Origin: Chlamydomonas sphaeroides
Lineage: Eukaryota; Chlorophyta; Chlorophyceae; Chlamydomonadales; Chlamydomonadaceae
Length of the DNA: 64,000 nucleotides
Assembly: GCA_001662425.1 (NCBI GenBank)
Contig: BDDC01000151.1
Coordinates: 34,056-98,055, forward strand
Reading direction: 5' to 3'
Part shown: positions 36,501-46,303 of the stretch, piece by piece
Layout: the number at the start of each line of letters is the position of its first letter
Numbering within the stretch: position 1 is the first letter of the stretch
Notes under the pieces: model-generated
Databases searched by the model: none
Told to the model about the DNA's origin: nothing
The model's input: only the letters and a program-made list of their open reading frames with translations
Made by a program: the position numbers and the translations under genes

Positions 36501-38010
36501 CCAACGTGCTGGCTCAGGCCGCGGTGGCCTTCTCTGCCAACCAGGTCAGTCAGGAGGAGGTCGCCCGCTCAACTCGGATGCCTGTGCTACGGCACGCCGA
36601 CGAACATGCGGCCCACCCCGCCGCCGCCCCCAACTGCAGCCCTGCTCCACCTCCGGCCCCACATACCACCCCACCGCCGCCCTCGCTCATGCTGCTTGCT
36701 CACCACCCTTTCCCCAGGACCTGGCGTTCTGCGCCTCCGTGGCCTTTGCGGTCTTCAACCTGCTGCTCAGCACGCAGTTCATGGGCACAGGTGGGGATTG
36801 GGGGGGACAGAGGGTCGGGGGTGGGGGTGGGGTGCTGCGCTAGCCTTGGGCGGTGTCAGCAGGCAGATCCTGGACACCACTGGGCCGGTAGGGGGAGGAG
36901 GGGGAGGTGTGAGGGAGAGGTGGCTCATGCAGCGGGGAAAGGCGCTGGGTAGCGGGAGGGGAGAGGAAGGGGGACGGGGAAGAATGACCGGCGCAGCGAG
37001 AGCTTCAGGCGAGCGCGCCGGCGGAGGAGGCCCGGCGCCTGGCGGCCCCCTGTCCCGCAGCCTCGCAATTTACGTACACAGACGGCCCCAACCTGTTGTT
37101 GGCTTCGCTAGGATCCAATCAACCCTTCTCCCACGCCCCCGTGCACACCCTCGATCGCCGCTCTGCAGCCAAGCTGACGCTGCCCTGGATCGGCAAGCTG
37201 CGCGCCATCAGCGCGCTGGACCACACCTGGCGCGGCCTGATGACGGCCGAGTTCCGGGGGCGGGCCTTTGCGTGCGGCCCCCCCGGCTCCCCGGGCATGC
37301 TGGGCACCGACATACTGGGGCTGTACCCGCAGGTGGGGGCGGGTGGTGGAGGGGCGGGGGGCAGGAGGGGGCCGCGGGGACAGGTTTTTTGCTGCGGGGG
37401 CGAGAGCGGCAGCGGGCCGGGGCGGGGGAGCGCCGACGTGCTGGGGCTGCCATGGCGTACACGCAGGTGGGGCCGGGCGGGGGAAAGGATGTGCCAGGGA
37501 GGAGGGTGGCAGGAGCGCACGCGTAGCCTGTGCCTGTGCCTCCACCTGCGCATCGCCGTATCCGCCATGACCCCCTTGCCGCTTCGCTCTCCCTCCCTTC
37601 CCCCAGTTCCTGCCCTCCAACCCAGAGTTCGGCCTGGTCCGGTGAGAGCCAGCCCCCGGAGCTGCTTCAGGACCCGGGATCCGCCAGGGCACCCCCTTTC
37701 CCTTCCCCTCGCCACTTCCCAGCCACTATCCCCCCTCCCCTCCCCTCCCCTTCCCCGCAGCGCCGGCGTCACGCAGCGCTTCCCCAACTGCGTTGTGGCC
37801 GCTGACGCGCTGCTGGCGCACTACGGCATCAACGTGCCCGTGTCCACCACCGTGGGCTACCTGGTGGCCTACCTGGCGGTGGTGCATGCGCTGACCTACC
37901 TGGCGCTGAGGAGGGCGGTGGCGGCCAGGGGAGGGGCGGGCGGGCTGCGCAGGGCGCTGGCGGGCGCGGTGGCGGGCTGCACGGGCGGCAGGCGGCGCGG
38001 TGGGGTTTAG
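30594..38010 (+). CDS. ABCG-family half ABC transporter (interrupted by assembly gap)
   Basis: White/WBC-type exporter with the nucleotide-binding domain before the membrane domain. Exons: 30594-30766, 30998-31047, 31387 to about 31700, gap, 32246-32375, 32590-32768, 32933-33167, 33402-33449, 33761-33924, 34158-34304, 34525-34995, 35345-35444, 35671-35768, 36066-36121, 36216-36312, 36518-36544, 36718-36790, 37169-37332, 37607-37641, 37761-38010. Motifs: Walker A GPSGAGKST (split by an intron), Q-loop YVPQED, signature LSGGERKR, Walker B LLLDEPTSG, D-loop GLDS, H-loop ASLHQP. The membrane half has SAYYAAK and several hydrophobic helices. Oddities: an extra N-terminal membrane helix (about residues 28-52), a His-rich acidic linker before the ATPase, and Ala/Pro-rich insertions in exon 10. 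The substrate cannot be told. Confidence 0.9.
31521..31590 (+). repeat. Histidine-rich coding tract (CAC repeats) in the ABCG gene
   Basis: Reads LLHHHHHHHGHHHHRHR and further His residues in the confirmed exon frame, next to an Asp/Glu-rich stretch (DPDRDPELDPEDGG). The His cluster lies between the N-terminal membrane helix and the ATPase domain. Zn or other metal binding is possible but not shown. Confidence 0.85.
31809..32196. other. Poly-C run and assembly gap
   Basis: 24 C residues (31809-31832) lead directly into 364 undetermined bases (31833-32196). Sequence downstream resumes in a pyrimidine-rich intron end just before the exon at 32246. The missing part probably includes the donor-side region of ABCG intron 3 and perhaps a small exon. 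True size is unknown. Confidence 0.95.
36408..36462. repeat. 19-bp tandem repeat in an ABCG intron
   Basis: Three copies of a unit containing TGGCCGTGTTGCCGGTGTC within the intron following the exon that ends at 36312. Confidence 0.7.
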
Positions 38011-38916
38011 GAGGGGGCGCGGTAGGGCGGCGCGGGGCGGCGAGGGGCGGCGCGGGGCGGCGTGGGGCGGTGATGGGGTGTTGGCATGTTGCATGAGCGG
38101 CAGGGCATGGTGTGTTGAGTTGTTTTGTTGAGGTGGCTGGGGTGCAGATGCCTGGGTGGGGCGAGGGGATTGCCTCCTGGGACCATGGCGCTGGGTGCCG
38201 GCGGGCCGGGCCGGAGCCGCGGCAGCAGGGTAGCGGGCTTCAAACGTGGTGACCCAACTCCGCTACTCCAGGCTGCTGCGTTGTCAGCAAGCCGTGGGCA
38301 AGTCGAACCAAGGCTGGCTGGCCGTGTAGCTGGTAGGCGGCCGTCTAGCTGGTAGGGGGGGCGTGGGCCGTGCCTGGGCCGGGTACGGCAGGCGGGCTGC
38401 AGTCGGTGAGCTCGGTCGCGGCGCTACAGCGCGGCAAGCGTCTGCGTTGCACGTGATATGTGTCAGTGACATCATGCAAGGTACAGAGGTCCTTGAGCGA
38501 CGTGCCCACTGCCTGCGCCCCGCCCCTCCCCCGACGGCCACGACGGGAGAGTGTCGTAGCCCCCGCCCGCTGCTGTTCGGCGGCACTCGACCAGGCGTCC
38601 GTAGCGGCGCTAGCACCCCACCGCAGGTGCAGGCAGCATAGCCGCCGCCCGGCCCGCCCGCCAGCACTACTGCGGCATCTCCGCGTGTCCCCAGCCACGC
38701 GCTTGCCAGACGGCGCCCTGCAGCATCCGGCCTTCCGGCCGCAAACACCAGCTGAACTTCCCACGCGGCCCCACTGACTGATGCTTCAGCTGACCCAGTC
38801 CCCGCCGGCCTCCGCCCGCTCTCCTCGCCCATGGCACGCGCCCCTCTCCTCCCCGCCCCAACCCAACCCAGCGCATCCTGCAACCCCCGCCGCTTCCCCA
38901 GTCCCCGCCGCTCGTG
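38011..38916. other. Convergent intergenic region between the ABCG and ICT1 genes
   Basis: 906 bp of two 3' UTRs. It starts with imperfect GGCGCGGGGCGGCG-type repeats (38026-38070). No further exon and no clear TGTAA was seen. Confidence 0.45.
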
Positions 38917-41245
38917 TCAGTCCCAGTCGCGCCGCGAGCGCTCCTTTTTCCGCGAGGCGTCCTTCTTCTTGGCGTCCAGCCGCCGCTCCTTGCCGGCCTT
39001 GATCCTGCACATGCCGGCACATAGACACACAAAAGTGCAGGTGCGGCCGCGTTATGGCACGCTCCTTGCCCAGGCACCCCTGTCAAGGCCCCCTGTACAC
39101 CCCGGTCAAGCAACGCCCACACCACAAGCCACGAGCTGCTCGCTGTCCAGTCCCTGCACGCGGCCTCACGCCCCAACCCGCCCGCTCCGCTGCCAGGTCC
39201 CCGCCCCCCGCCCCCAGCCCCCGCCTGCAGCGGCGGGGCAGCCAGGGCCCGACTCACTGCGCTTTGACGCGCTTGATTGTCTCGGGGTCGGCCTCCTTGG
39301 GCGTGACATGCTCCACGGCCCGGTCGATGATCTCCTGCAGCTTGGCCAGCGCGTCGTCCAGGTTTTGACTGCGGGCGGCGCGGCACGGCAAAGGTCACAC
39401 AACATGACAAAAATGTCACACGTAACGGCAGCGTCACATGTCACGGCAAGGCGCAACTACGCCACAGAAGGCAGCAGCGCGCTAGGCACCAAGCGGGATG
39501 CGCAACCAGGCAGGAGCCGTCGGGCCAGCAAGGTAGGGAACATGGGACCTAGAGGCATCTTTCTGGTGCATGCCAGTGGCCAGCGGCCGGTAGCGGCCGC
39601 CCAGGAGCTGCCCCCCGGCGCCGCCCCTGGCCGCCGGGGCTGCCGCGCTCCGTGAGCGTGTAGCGAGCAGCTTGAGGCCTGTTCCCCGTGCAGGCCAGCG
39701 GCCGACAGCCGCCGCCCAAGCGCTGCTGCCAGGCGCCACCTCGCGGGGCCCCACGAAGCTGCCCCGCCCTGCCACTTCCTCCTCCCCTGCCGGGCCCCCA
39801 GCACCCACGCCTGCGTCCGGTGCCGCTGCGACTGCATGACCAGCATGCCGTCGGAGGTGAAGCGGTTCTTCTCCTGCGGGCAGCGCAGCAGCAGCCGGGG
39901 CGGCGGGGCGATAGCGGGCCTCAGCTCGTGCGGCCCCACAGCTCAGAGCTGCCGCTTACGACGTGCATCCGTGCGTAGCAGACATTCCCAAGTTGTGATT
40001 GGGCTTGTGCGACGTGCGAGAGGCTCATGATGGTCTTCCTGCTGGTAGCGACACGCAGCCATGCGTGACGGGGTAGATGCGGTGCAACACGCAGCCAGCC
40101 CCTACTTGCTCTGACGAGGCCTCCTTGCATGCCCATCCACATGCAGGCCTCCCACCCCCTCACCAGCTGCCGCATGGCGTCCTTGACCTCGTCCGGGATC
40201 CAGCCCGCCTTGCCCACATCGAAGCGCATGTCCACCTTGGTGTTGACCTTGTTGACACTGGAGCAGCAGCAGGCGGCGCAGGAGAATGGAGCAGGAGTAG
40301 GAGGCAAGGGGGGAAGTAGCGGAGTAGTAGGAGGAGGCAGGAGCGGGGCAGCGGCGGGGCGGCAGAGCAGGAGGAGGAGGCAGGGGCGGGGCAGCGGAGC
40401 AGCTCGCACACAGAAAGGAGGAAGATCGAGGTACGGGGCTCGGGGGCGGGGTTGCTGGCGGAGCCGGCTCGGCAGCGCGCTGGGCAAGGGGGAGCATGAG
40501 TGTGCTGGGGTGAGGACAGGTGGACAGGCGGACGCGAGAGGGCGGCTGCGGGGCTTGTGAGGGACTCGAGATGGAGCCGCTGGGACCCGCAGCGGCGAAA
40601 CATGGGCGGCAGGGCTGCCCAGCATGCAGCGCAGCACAGCGAACAGTGGCCTTGCAGCCCGTGCGAGGCAGGCCACATGGGTCCTCACAGGGCAGGCCAG
40701 CCGGCTCTGGGCCGGAAGCTCGCGGGCTGGGTAGCGGGGTAGCGCCAAGGGTCTGCGCTGCGCGGGCGGGGTGCTGCAGCGCCGCGGAGCCGCCGCGCCG
40801 CGCCGCTGCGGGCCTCACTTTTGGCCTCCCGCTCCGCTTGAGCGCGCGAACGCAATCTCGACATCATCTTGGGGGAGGCGGGTGGGGTATGGGGCATGGC
40901 GTGCAGAACGTCGCGGGGGCAGCGGCGGTCGTTCGTCGCGCTGCTTGGGTGGTGTTGCCGGTGCTACCCGTGTGGCGCTGGCATCAGGGGCTCACCCTTG
41001 GTGATGGGGCGGACCTTGAAGACCTTGGGTGGAGGCTTTGGGGCCACTGGCGCCTCCGGGGCTTCGCCAGCTGCCGCAACCACGAACCGCGTGGGCGTGC
41101 CGACGACGCCCACGGGCCCCGCTGCTCGCTGCTGCGCCAGCCGACAGGTGTGTGGATGGAAGCTGGCGCATCGTTGATGCACCGCTTGTAACCTGTGTTG
41201 TAGGCGGCACAGGCCGACCAGGTTGCGTGCTAGGCAAGTGGCCAT
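38917..41245 (-). CDS. ICT1/ArfB-type peptidyl-tRNA hydrolase (GGQ release factor-like)
   Basis: Codon-independent release factor that frees stalled organellar ribosomes (bacterial ArfB/YaeJ, mitochondrial ICT1/MRPL58). Six exons: 41245-40996, 40867-40819, 40257-40164, 39873-39809, 39368-39258, 39004-38917; 218 residues. The N-terminus (MATCLARNLVGLCRLQHRLQ) is basic and free of acidic residues, like a mitochondrial or plastid presequence. The catalytic GGQ is present: ARSSGAGGQNVNKVNTKVDM, with the codon after GGQ completed across intron 2. Then follow RFDVGKAGWIPDEV, SDGMLVMQSQRHRTQ, and a very basic Lys/Arg C-terminal tail (ERRLDAKKKDASRKKERS) expected to enter the empty mRNA channel. The leading ITKDDVEIAF block is also typical. 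It converges with the ABCG gene and diverges from the JmjC gene. The organelle is an inference. Confidence 0.93.
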
Positions 41246-41628
41246 GTGGACGGCACGTATATACAACTCGCCGCGCAGTGTGGCTGGAAGCGGCAAGGCT
41301 AGTATGAGCGTATTGTCAGTGGAGCACTCGTTAGTGCAAGACTGATTTGCTGCATGGGGAACGACCCCTCTGCCGTTTTGTGTTCAGTTTGTCCATCGCT
41401 CTTCAACAACAGTGCGACAACACTAGGCAGTTGTCAGGACTATCCTTGACTTGACCGCGCGCTCCGCCCGCCCCTGCATTTTCGTTGACCAGCTACGATA
41501 TCGCCTATCCCTGCTGCCCTTCCCGAAGCTGACGCATCGAATGGCGTAACACGACACCGCACTAGCTGCACTGGCATAGCGCGTTCCGCGACCAGCAGCT
41601 GTCCGCGACTAGCGCTGCGACGGACGCA
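41246..41628. promoter_or_regulatory. Divergent promoter region of the ICT1 and JmjC genes
   Basis: 383 bp between the ATGs, A/T-richer than the genes. No defined motif was recognised with confidence. Confidence 0.5.
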
Positions 41629-44600
41629 ATGGGCACCGAGGCGCTGCCGGAGGGCGTCATAGTGCTCAAGGTGTGCTCTTCACGGGCCGAGGCAGCTCGC
41701 CTTGCACAGCGTGTCCCGTCGCGATGCCTCTCCGCGTGCTCCCAGCGAGCGGGGCTGTGCGATGCACTCTGCCTGTCTGTCGCGGATAGTGTGGCGTGTG
41801 CGATGCTAGATGCCACCGTTTAAGGCGGCAGCAACCTGCCCAACTGCCCGACGTGCTGGACTTGACCTCCCCGAACCCCAGCTGAACCCCAAGGCGCTCG
41901 CCGTCGCCAACACCATCTTGCAAGTCGTGCGGGAAAGCAAGGTGGTGGTAACACAGCTACTGCAGGACACAGGTGTGCCCTTGCCCCGCGCGCACGCCGC
42001 TGCTGCCTGGCAGCCGCGCTGCTCCAGGCGCCTGCCCTGAGCTGCGGCGCTGCCGCTGCTGCCTGGCCCCTCGCCGGCACCCCCTCCCACACGCCCCCTT
42101 CCCCCTCCGCGCCTCCCTGCCCAGGGGAGGTGCCGGACTCCCTCATGAACGGCCTCATATCCACCCGTGACATGACGCTGGCGGAGCACTTCCGCCGGGT
42201 GCAGGCCTTCGGGTCCAGCAACGACCAGGTACCCCGCCTCCCCGCCCGCCGCAAGCCTACCCCTTCACTGCAACGCCTCCCTGCCGCCCAGTCCCCCGCT
42301 GGCTGGTCCACGCCGGCCCTCCCTTTGCTGCCGCCCCTGTGCCCCGGCCCTGCGCCCGCTAGGCCAAGGGCCGCGCGCTGTACATGCACAACAAGAGCCT
42401 CATCGAGGTGGTGGGGCCGCAGCTATGCGGCCAGCTGTACGCGTCCATGCAGCCGCTATCGCAGGACGGTGAGGCCGCGGGGCGGCGGGGCGGCAGACCT
42501 CGGGCGCGGGCTGCAGGAAGGGCTGGGGCCGGGCGGCGGCCCAGCAGCAGGGCCAGGCGGGGTGTGGCCCGTGGCGGCTGTGCGCTGCGTGCCGCCGGTC
42601 GTCTCGGCCCCAGCCAACCGGGCCCACCGCCTTTCCCGACCTCCCGGCCCCCGCCAGTGCTGTTCCGGTACCCGCTGCTGTACGTGAGCGACAACCCCAA
42701 GAGCAGCAGGTGGGTGCTGGGTGGGTGGGGGGGGCGCACTCACCCTGGCGCCACACCCAGGCCCCGCAAGGCCAGGGCCCGCAAGGCCATGCCATGCGGC
42801 GGCGGGGAGGGGTGTCCGGCCCCAAAGCCTGCCTGCCCGACAGCGCAGCGGCGATGGCCCGGGGCGCTGTGCCCTGCCCCGCACCCGCCCGCAGTGACGT
42901 GCTGGTGGGGAGCCAGGACAGCTGGTCGCCCGTGCACCAGGTGCGGTGTGTTCACTGCCAAGGAAAGTAATATAGCAAGTGGTGTGAGTGCGCGTCGCGG
43001 AAAGCGCGGCGGCGCCCCTATCAAGCGCTCCCGCCCTTGACGCTCCAGTGCCGCTCCTGTGGTGCCGCCCCTATGGCCCAGCCGGCACGCGCGCCGCGCG
43101 CGTCACCACGTGCCACACCCCTGCCCCTGCCCCTGCCCCTCCCAATCCCCCGTCCCCAGGACCTGCCGCTGTACTGCACCTCGGCCATCCTGGTGCTGGA
43201 GGGCGCCAAGGAGTTTGCGGTGGTGCCCGACGCAGTGGCCCCCTCGCTCCGGGTCAACCTGTCGCCCAGCGCCTGGGACGCCCCCCTGGCGCACGAGGGC
43301 CGCCTGTACGCCGACCTGCCCTCGCTGCTGGCCAGTACCGGCGGCTGCGTGCTGAGCCTCACCGCGGGCGACCTGCTGGTGCTGCCGCCGCGCGTGTACC
43401 ACCTGGCTCGCAACCGGGCGCCCACCGTGAGCTGCAACCTGAGCGTGTGCACCATGGACAGCGTGCCGCTTACGGTGGCCCAGGTGGGGGCGGGGAGGGG
43501 GGACTGGGGGGAGGAGGGATGTACCGAGGGAGTGGAGAACTAGTCAGCCGCAAACGGGGAGCGGGAGGGGTAGAGGGAGGGAGGGAGGCGGGAAGGGACA
43601 GCGTGCCGCTGACGGTGGCGCAGGTGGGGGCGGGGAGGGGCTGGGGAGGGGCGCGGGAGAAGAGGGGCACGGGGTGGAGGGAGGCGGAGAGGGACAGTGT
43701 GCCGCTGACGGTGGCGCAGGTGAGCATAGGTGGAAGAGGCAGGGCGCGGGGCCGAGCGTCGCCTGGAGGGCACGCGTACCGGCTGCCATTGGCGCAGGTG
43801 TAGGAAGGGCCGTGCGGTTGCTCCCGGGTCATCCTGCCCCGTGTGTGCCCTACCCGTGGCCCTCAGACGCTGGCGCGCATCGAGCAGAGCCCGCGGGACG
43901 TGATGCACTTTGACGTGGACTTCGCACGGCTGCTGGACGACTGTACGCAGCAGGTGCGGCGCGGTGCCAGGGCAAGGTTGAGGGTCTCGAAGGTCTCGCA
44001 GCCGTCAAGGCACCTAGCATGCCGCGGGGGACAGAGCCGCCACGCGTGCACGCAGCAGGTGCGGCTCGCAGCCAGGGCAGCAGCGCAGGCAGCAGCGCAG
44101 GCAGCAGCGCAGGCAGCAGCGCAGGCAGCAGCGCAGGCAGCAGCCCAGGCAGCAGCCCAGGCAGCAGCAGCTTGCGGCAGCGCAGCACACCACGGGGACA
44201 GCCGCCTGCACGGCAGCGTGCGCCGGACAGCCGCGCCCCTTGCTCCTCCAGGATTCAGGCTCGCCTGCGTCCTTGTGGCCCGTCGTCGCGCCACCACTCC
44301 CTCCCTGCCCCTGCGGACCCTGTCCCTCCCATGGTGCTTCCTGCCCCGCCAGCTCCTGGCGCAGCTGGCCGTCAAGCCCGGCAGCATCGTGGCCGCCACC
44401 AGCCGCCGCCGGCTGCCGCCCGTGTGCAGCGTGCTGGACGCCAGCGTGCGCATCATGGAGTGGTGCGTGGCGGCGGGGGCTGGGGAGGGGGCATTTTGTG
44501 CAAGAGGATGTGTTGCTGTGTGATAAGGGAGGAAAGGGGACAGGGAGCGTAGGGGACAGGGAGCGTAGGGGACAGGGAGGAAAGGGGACAGGGAGGAAAG

Positions 44601-45242
44601 GGGACATGGAGGAAAGGGTTTGCATCCGAAACAAGAACTCTGCCGGGGAGCGGCCCCGAATCTGTGCGCGTTCTGGGGATGGCGTCGCTGCGGGTCGCTG
44701 GAGTGCCGCTCGCACGAGCGGCCTGGGCGTGTGCGCCCCTGGGCGGTGGGCGATGGTGGCTGCGGGGCAACCAGCCTCGCAACAAGCTCCCGCTTCGAGG
44801 GTGCCCGACTACCCCGGCCTCGCTGTCTGACGCTGCCAGGTACCGCCCGGCCGCGACGCCCGACCCGGTCCGCAGGTACATGACGCTCCAGTGCATCCCA
44901 AACGGCTGGGTGGCGGGCTTCTGGGGCGACACCCGCACCCGTCTGCTAGCGCAGCTGCAGGCGGCGCTGCCGCTGCACAGCGCCGCCCCCGCGGGGCCGC
45001 CGCCGGCGTGTGGCGATGGCAAGGGCAGCGGCGGCGGCGCCAAGGAGGCCGCTGTCGGCAAGGAGGTGCAGCGCGCGGGCCGCATGGGCGCGGCGGGCGG
45101 CAAGGTGGGCGGCGGCGCGGCGGTGCCGCGGCCGCTCAGCACGCGCGCCGCGGCGCAGGAGGCGGCGGCGCCTGCGGCCGGAGACGGCGAGCAGCAGCCG
45201 CGCAAGCGCGCGAGGCAGGCGCCGGGGGCCGGGGAGCAGTAA
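41629..45242 (+). CDS. JmjC-domain 2-oxoglutarate/Fe(II) dioxygenase, JMJD4-like
   Basis: Predicted protein hydroxylase or demethylase. Ten exons: 41629-41670, 41882-41972, 42125-42228, 42363-42468, 42658-42709, 42895-42940, 43160-43483, 43867-43953, 44353-44462, 44876-45242; 442 residues with all phases matching. The metal-binding HxD is HQD in DSWSPVHQDLPLY, split exactly by intron 6; the distal His is in GDLLVLPPRVYHLARN, roughly 90 residues later. The SW(S/T)P(V/L)H context is closest to JMJD4 among families I know, but the similarity is modest. The C-terminus is Ala/Gly-rich with a basic PRKRAR cluster that could be a nuclear signal. Exon 2 may start slightly earlier. Introns 7 and 8 contain copies of the preceding exon ends. 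It diverges from ICT1 and converges with the augmin-8 gene. Confidence 0.82.
43456..43802 (+). repeat. Exon 7 end plus splice donor repeated in intron 7 (JmjC gene)
   Basis: The last about 28 nt of exon 7 with its donor (GACAGCGTGCCGCTTACGGT, GGCCCAG|GTGGGG, 43456-43490) recurs at 43596-43640 and 43691-43723. A weaker copy lies at about 43779-43800 (CGGCTGCCATTGGCGCAGGT). Each copy still ends CAG|GT, so the intron carries up to three decoy donors. Flanking GGGGAGGGG sequence is copied too. Confidence 0.8.
43940..44080 (+). repeat. Exon 8 end plus splice donor repeated in intron 8 (JmjC gene)
   Basis: TGTACGCAGCAG|GTGCGGC with downstream GCCAGGGCA (43942-43976) recurs as TGCACGCAGCAGGTGCGGC with GCCAGGGCA at about 44047-44079. 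The second copy runs straight into a 12-bp GCAGCAGCGCAG tandem array. Confidence 0.75.
44078..44172. repeat. 12-bp GCAGCAGCGCAG tandem array
   Basis: About eight imperfect copies in intron 8 of the JmjC gene. It encodes nothing in the spliced product. Confidence 0.85.
44530..44612. repeat. 16-bp GGGGACAGGGAGNNNN tandem repeat
   Basis: Five purine-rich copies, alternating GGGGACAGGGAGCGTA and GGGGACAGGGAGGAAA, in intron 9 of the JmjC gene. Confidence 0.8.
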
Positions 45243-46303
45243 GCAATGCGTATGGGTTTCGCTGCAGGGTCACGAACTTGGACCTCGCTTGACCCAGACG
45301 CCGCCAAGCGCACTTGCGGCACTGGCGTCTGCGAAGCCAAGCGCTGCTCAGCCGGGCAATCTCGACGTCCCCTGACGTCCGCTTGGATCCCTGTGGGAGC
45401 TCTCTATGGAGGCCGGACACATAACTTCATTCCTACTCTTCTCTCGTTCCCAACACCGCCGGTGGGGAGCCCCTAATGTAGGACGCTCCTGGCACAATTT
45501 TCATTGTTCGGACGGTGTTGTTTGACCAACCTGACGAGCGGGCCGTGACCCCTCGCCTGTGCCCGCCTGGCCGGGCGGTTAGACCAATGAATGGGGGTAC
45601 TTGCATTTGTACTGAGACATGCATGCAGTGACAGTGGAGGCGGTCGGAGGTTGATCACCTGCCACATGCAGCGGGCAGGTTGGGGACCGATGTCGGCGTT
45701 GCGGCTGCGGCCGACGGATGAATCCATGTAGTGTGTATTCATGTGACCAGCCGGGTGTGGGGTGTTATGTAGCAGGAGGCACGGCTTGGGCTGTGGTGTA
45801 TGCGGAGGTTGGGGGTGTATGGGGAAAGCCAGTGGTGGAGGAATGACACGGACGAACGTCGGGTATAGAATGACACCGGCAGAGTTGAGGTGACAGGCAA
45901 AGCAGGAAGTGGCTGCACACGCAGTTTGCAATTTGCGGCGCGGCGCCTGCTTCCACACGTGATGCGACTCGCCGCCATTTGCCCTACAGCCCAAGCCGCG
46001 CGCAGCAGAGCAGCAAGGCATGCAGGCAAGGGGCCTTCGCTCCCACCAGAGCCTTTGTGCCGGGATGAACCAAATACTAAAACATCGACTTGACTTTGAC
46101 ATGAAGGTGCCGGGCCGCATACGGTTGTTACGGATACTCCGACAAACACCTTGCAAGCTTGCATCATGCCCGTGCCCTGTCTGCGAGCGCCTCCTCCTGG
46201 CCCTGCTGCCCGATCCCCAGTAGCGCCCCCTCCGCCCAGCCCCTCCGCCCAGGTCCCTTGCCATACCACACCGCGCAACGCCTTGCCGCCCCAGACCATC
46301 GCC
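45243..46303. other. Convergent intergenic region between the JmjC and augmin-8 genes
   Basis: 1.06 kb of two 3' UTRs, relatively A/T-rich from 45400 to 46150. No exon or clear TGTAA signal was recognised. Confidence 0.45.

Noticed and set aside
44078..44172. Possible CRISPR-like array
   Set aside because: The units are contiguous 12-bp repeats without spacers, inside a eukaryotic intron.
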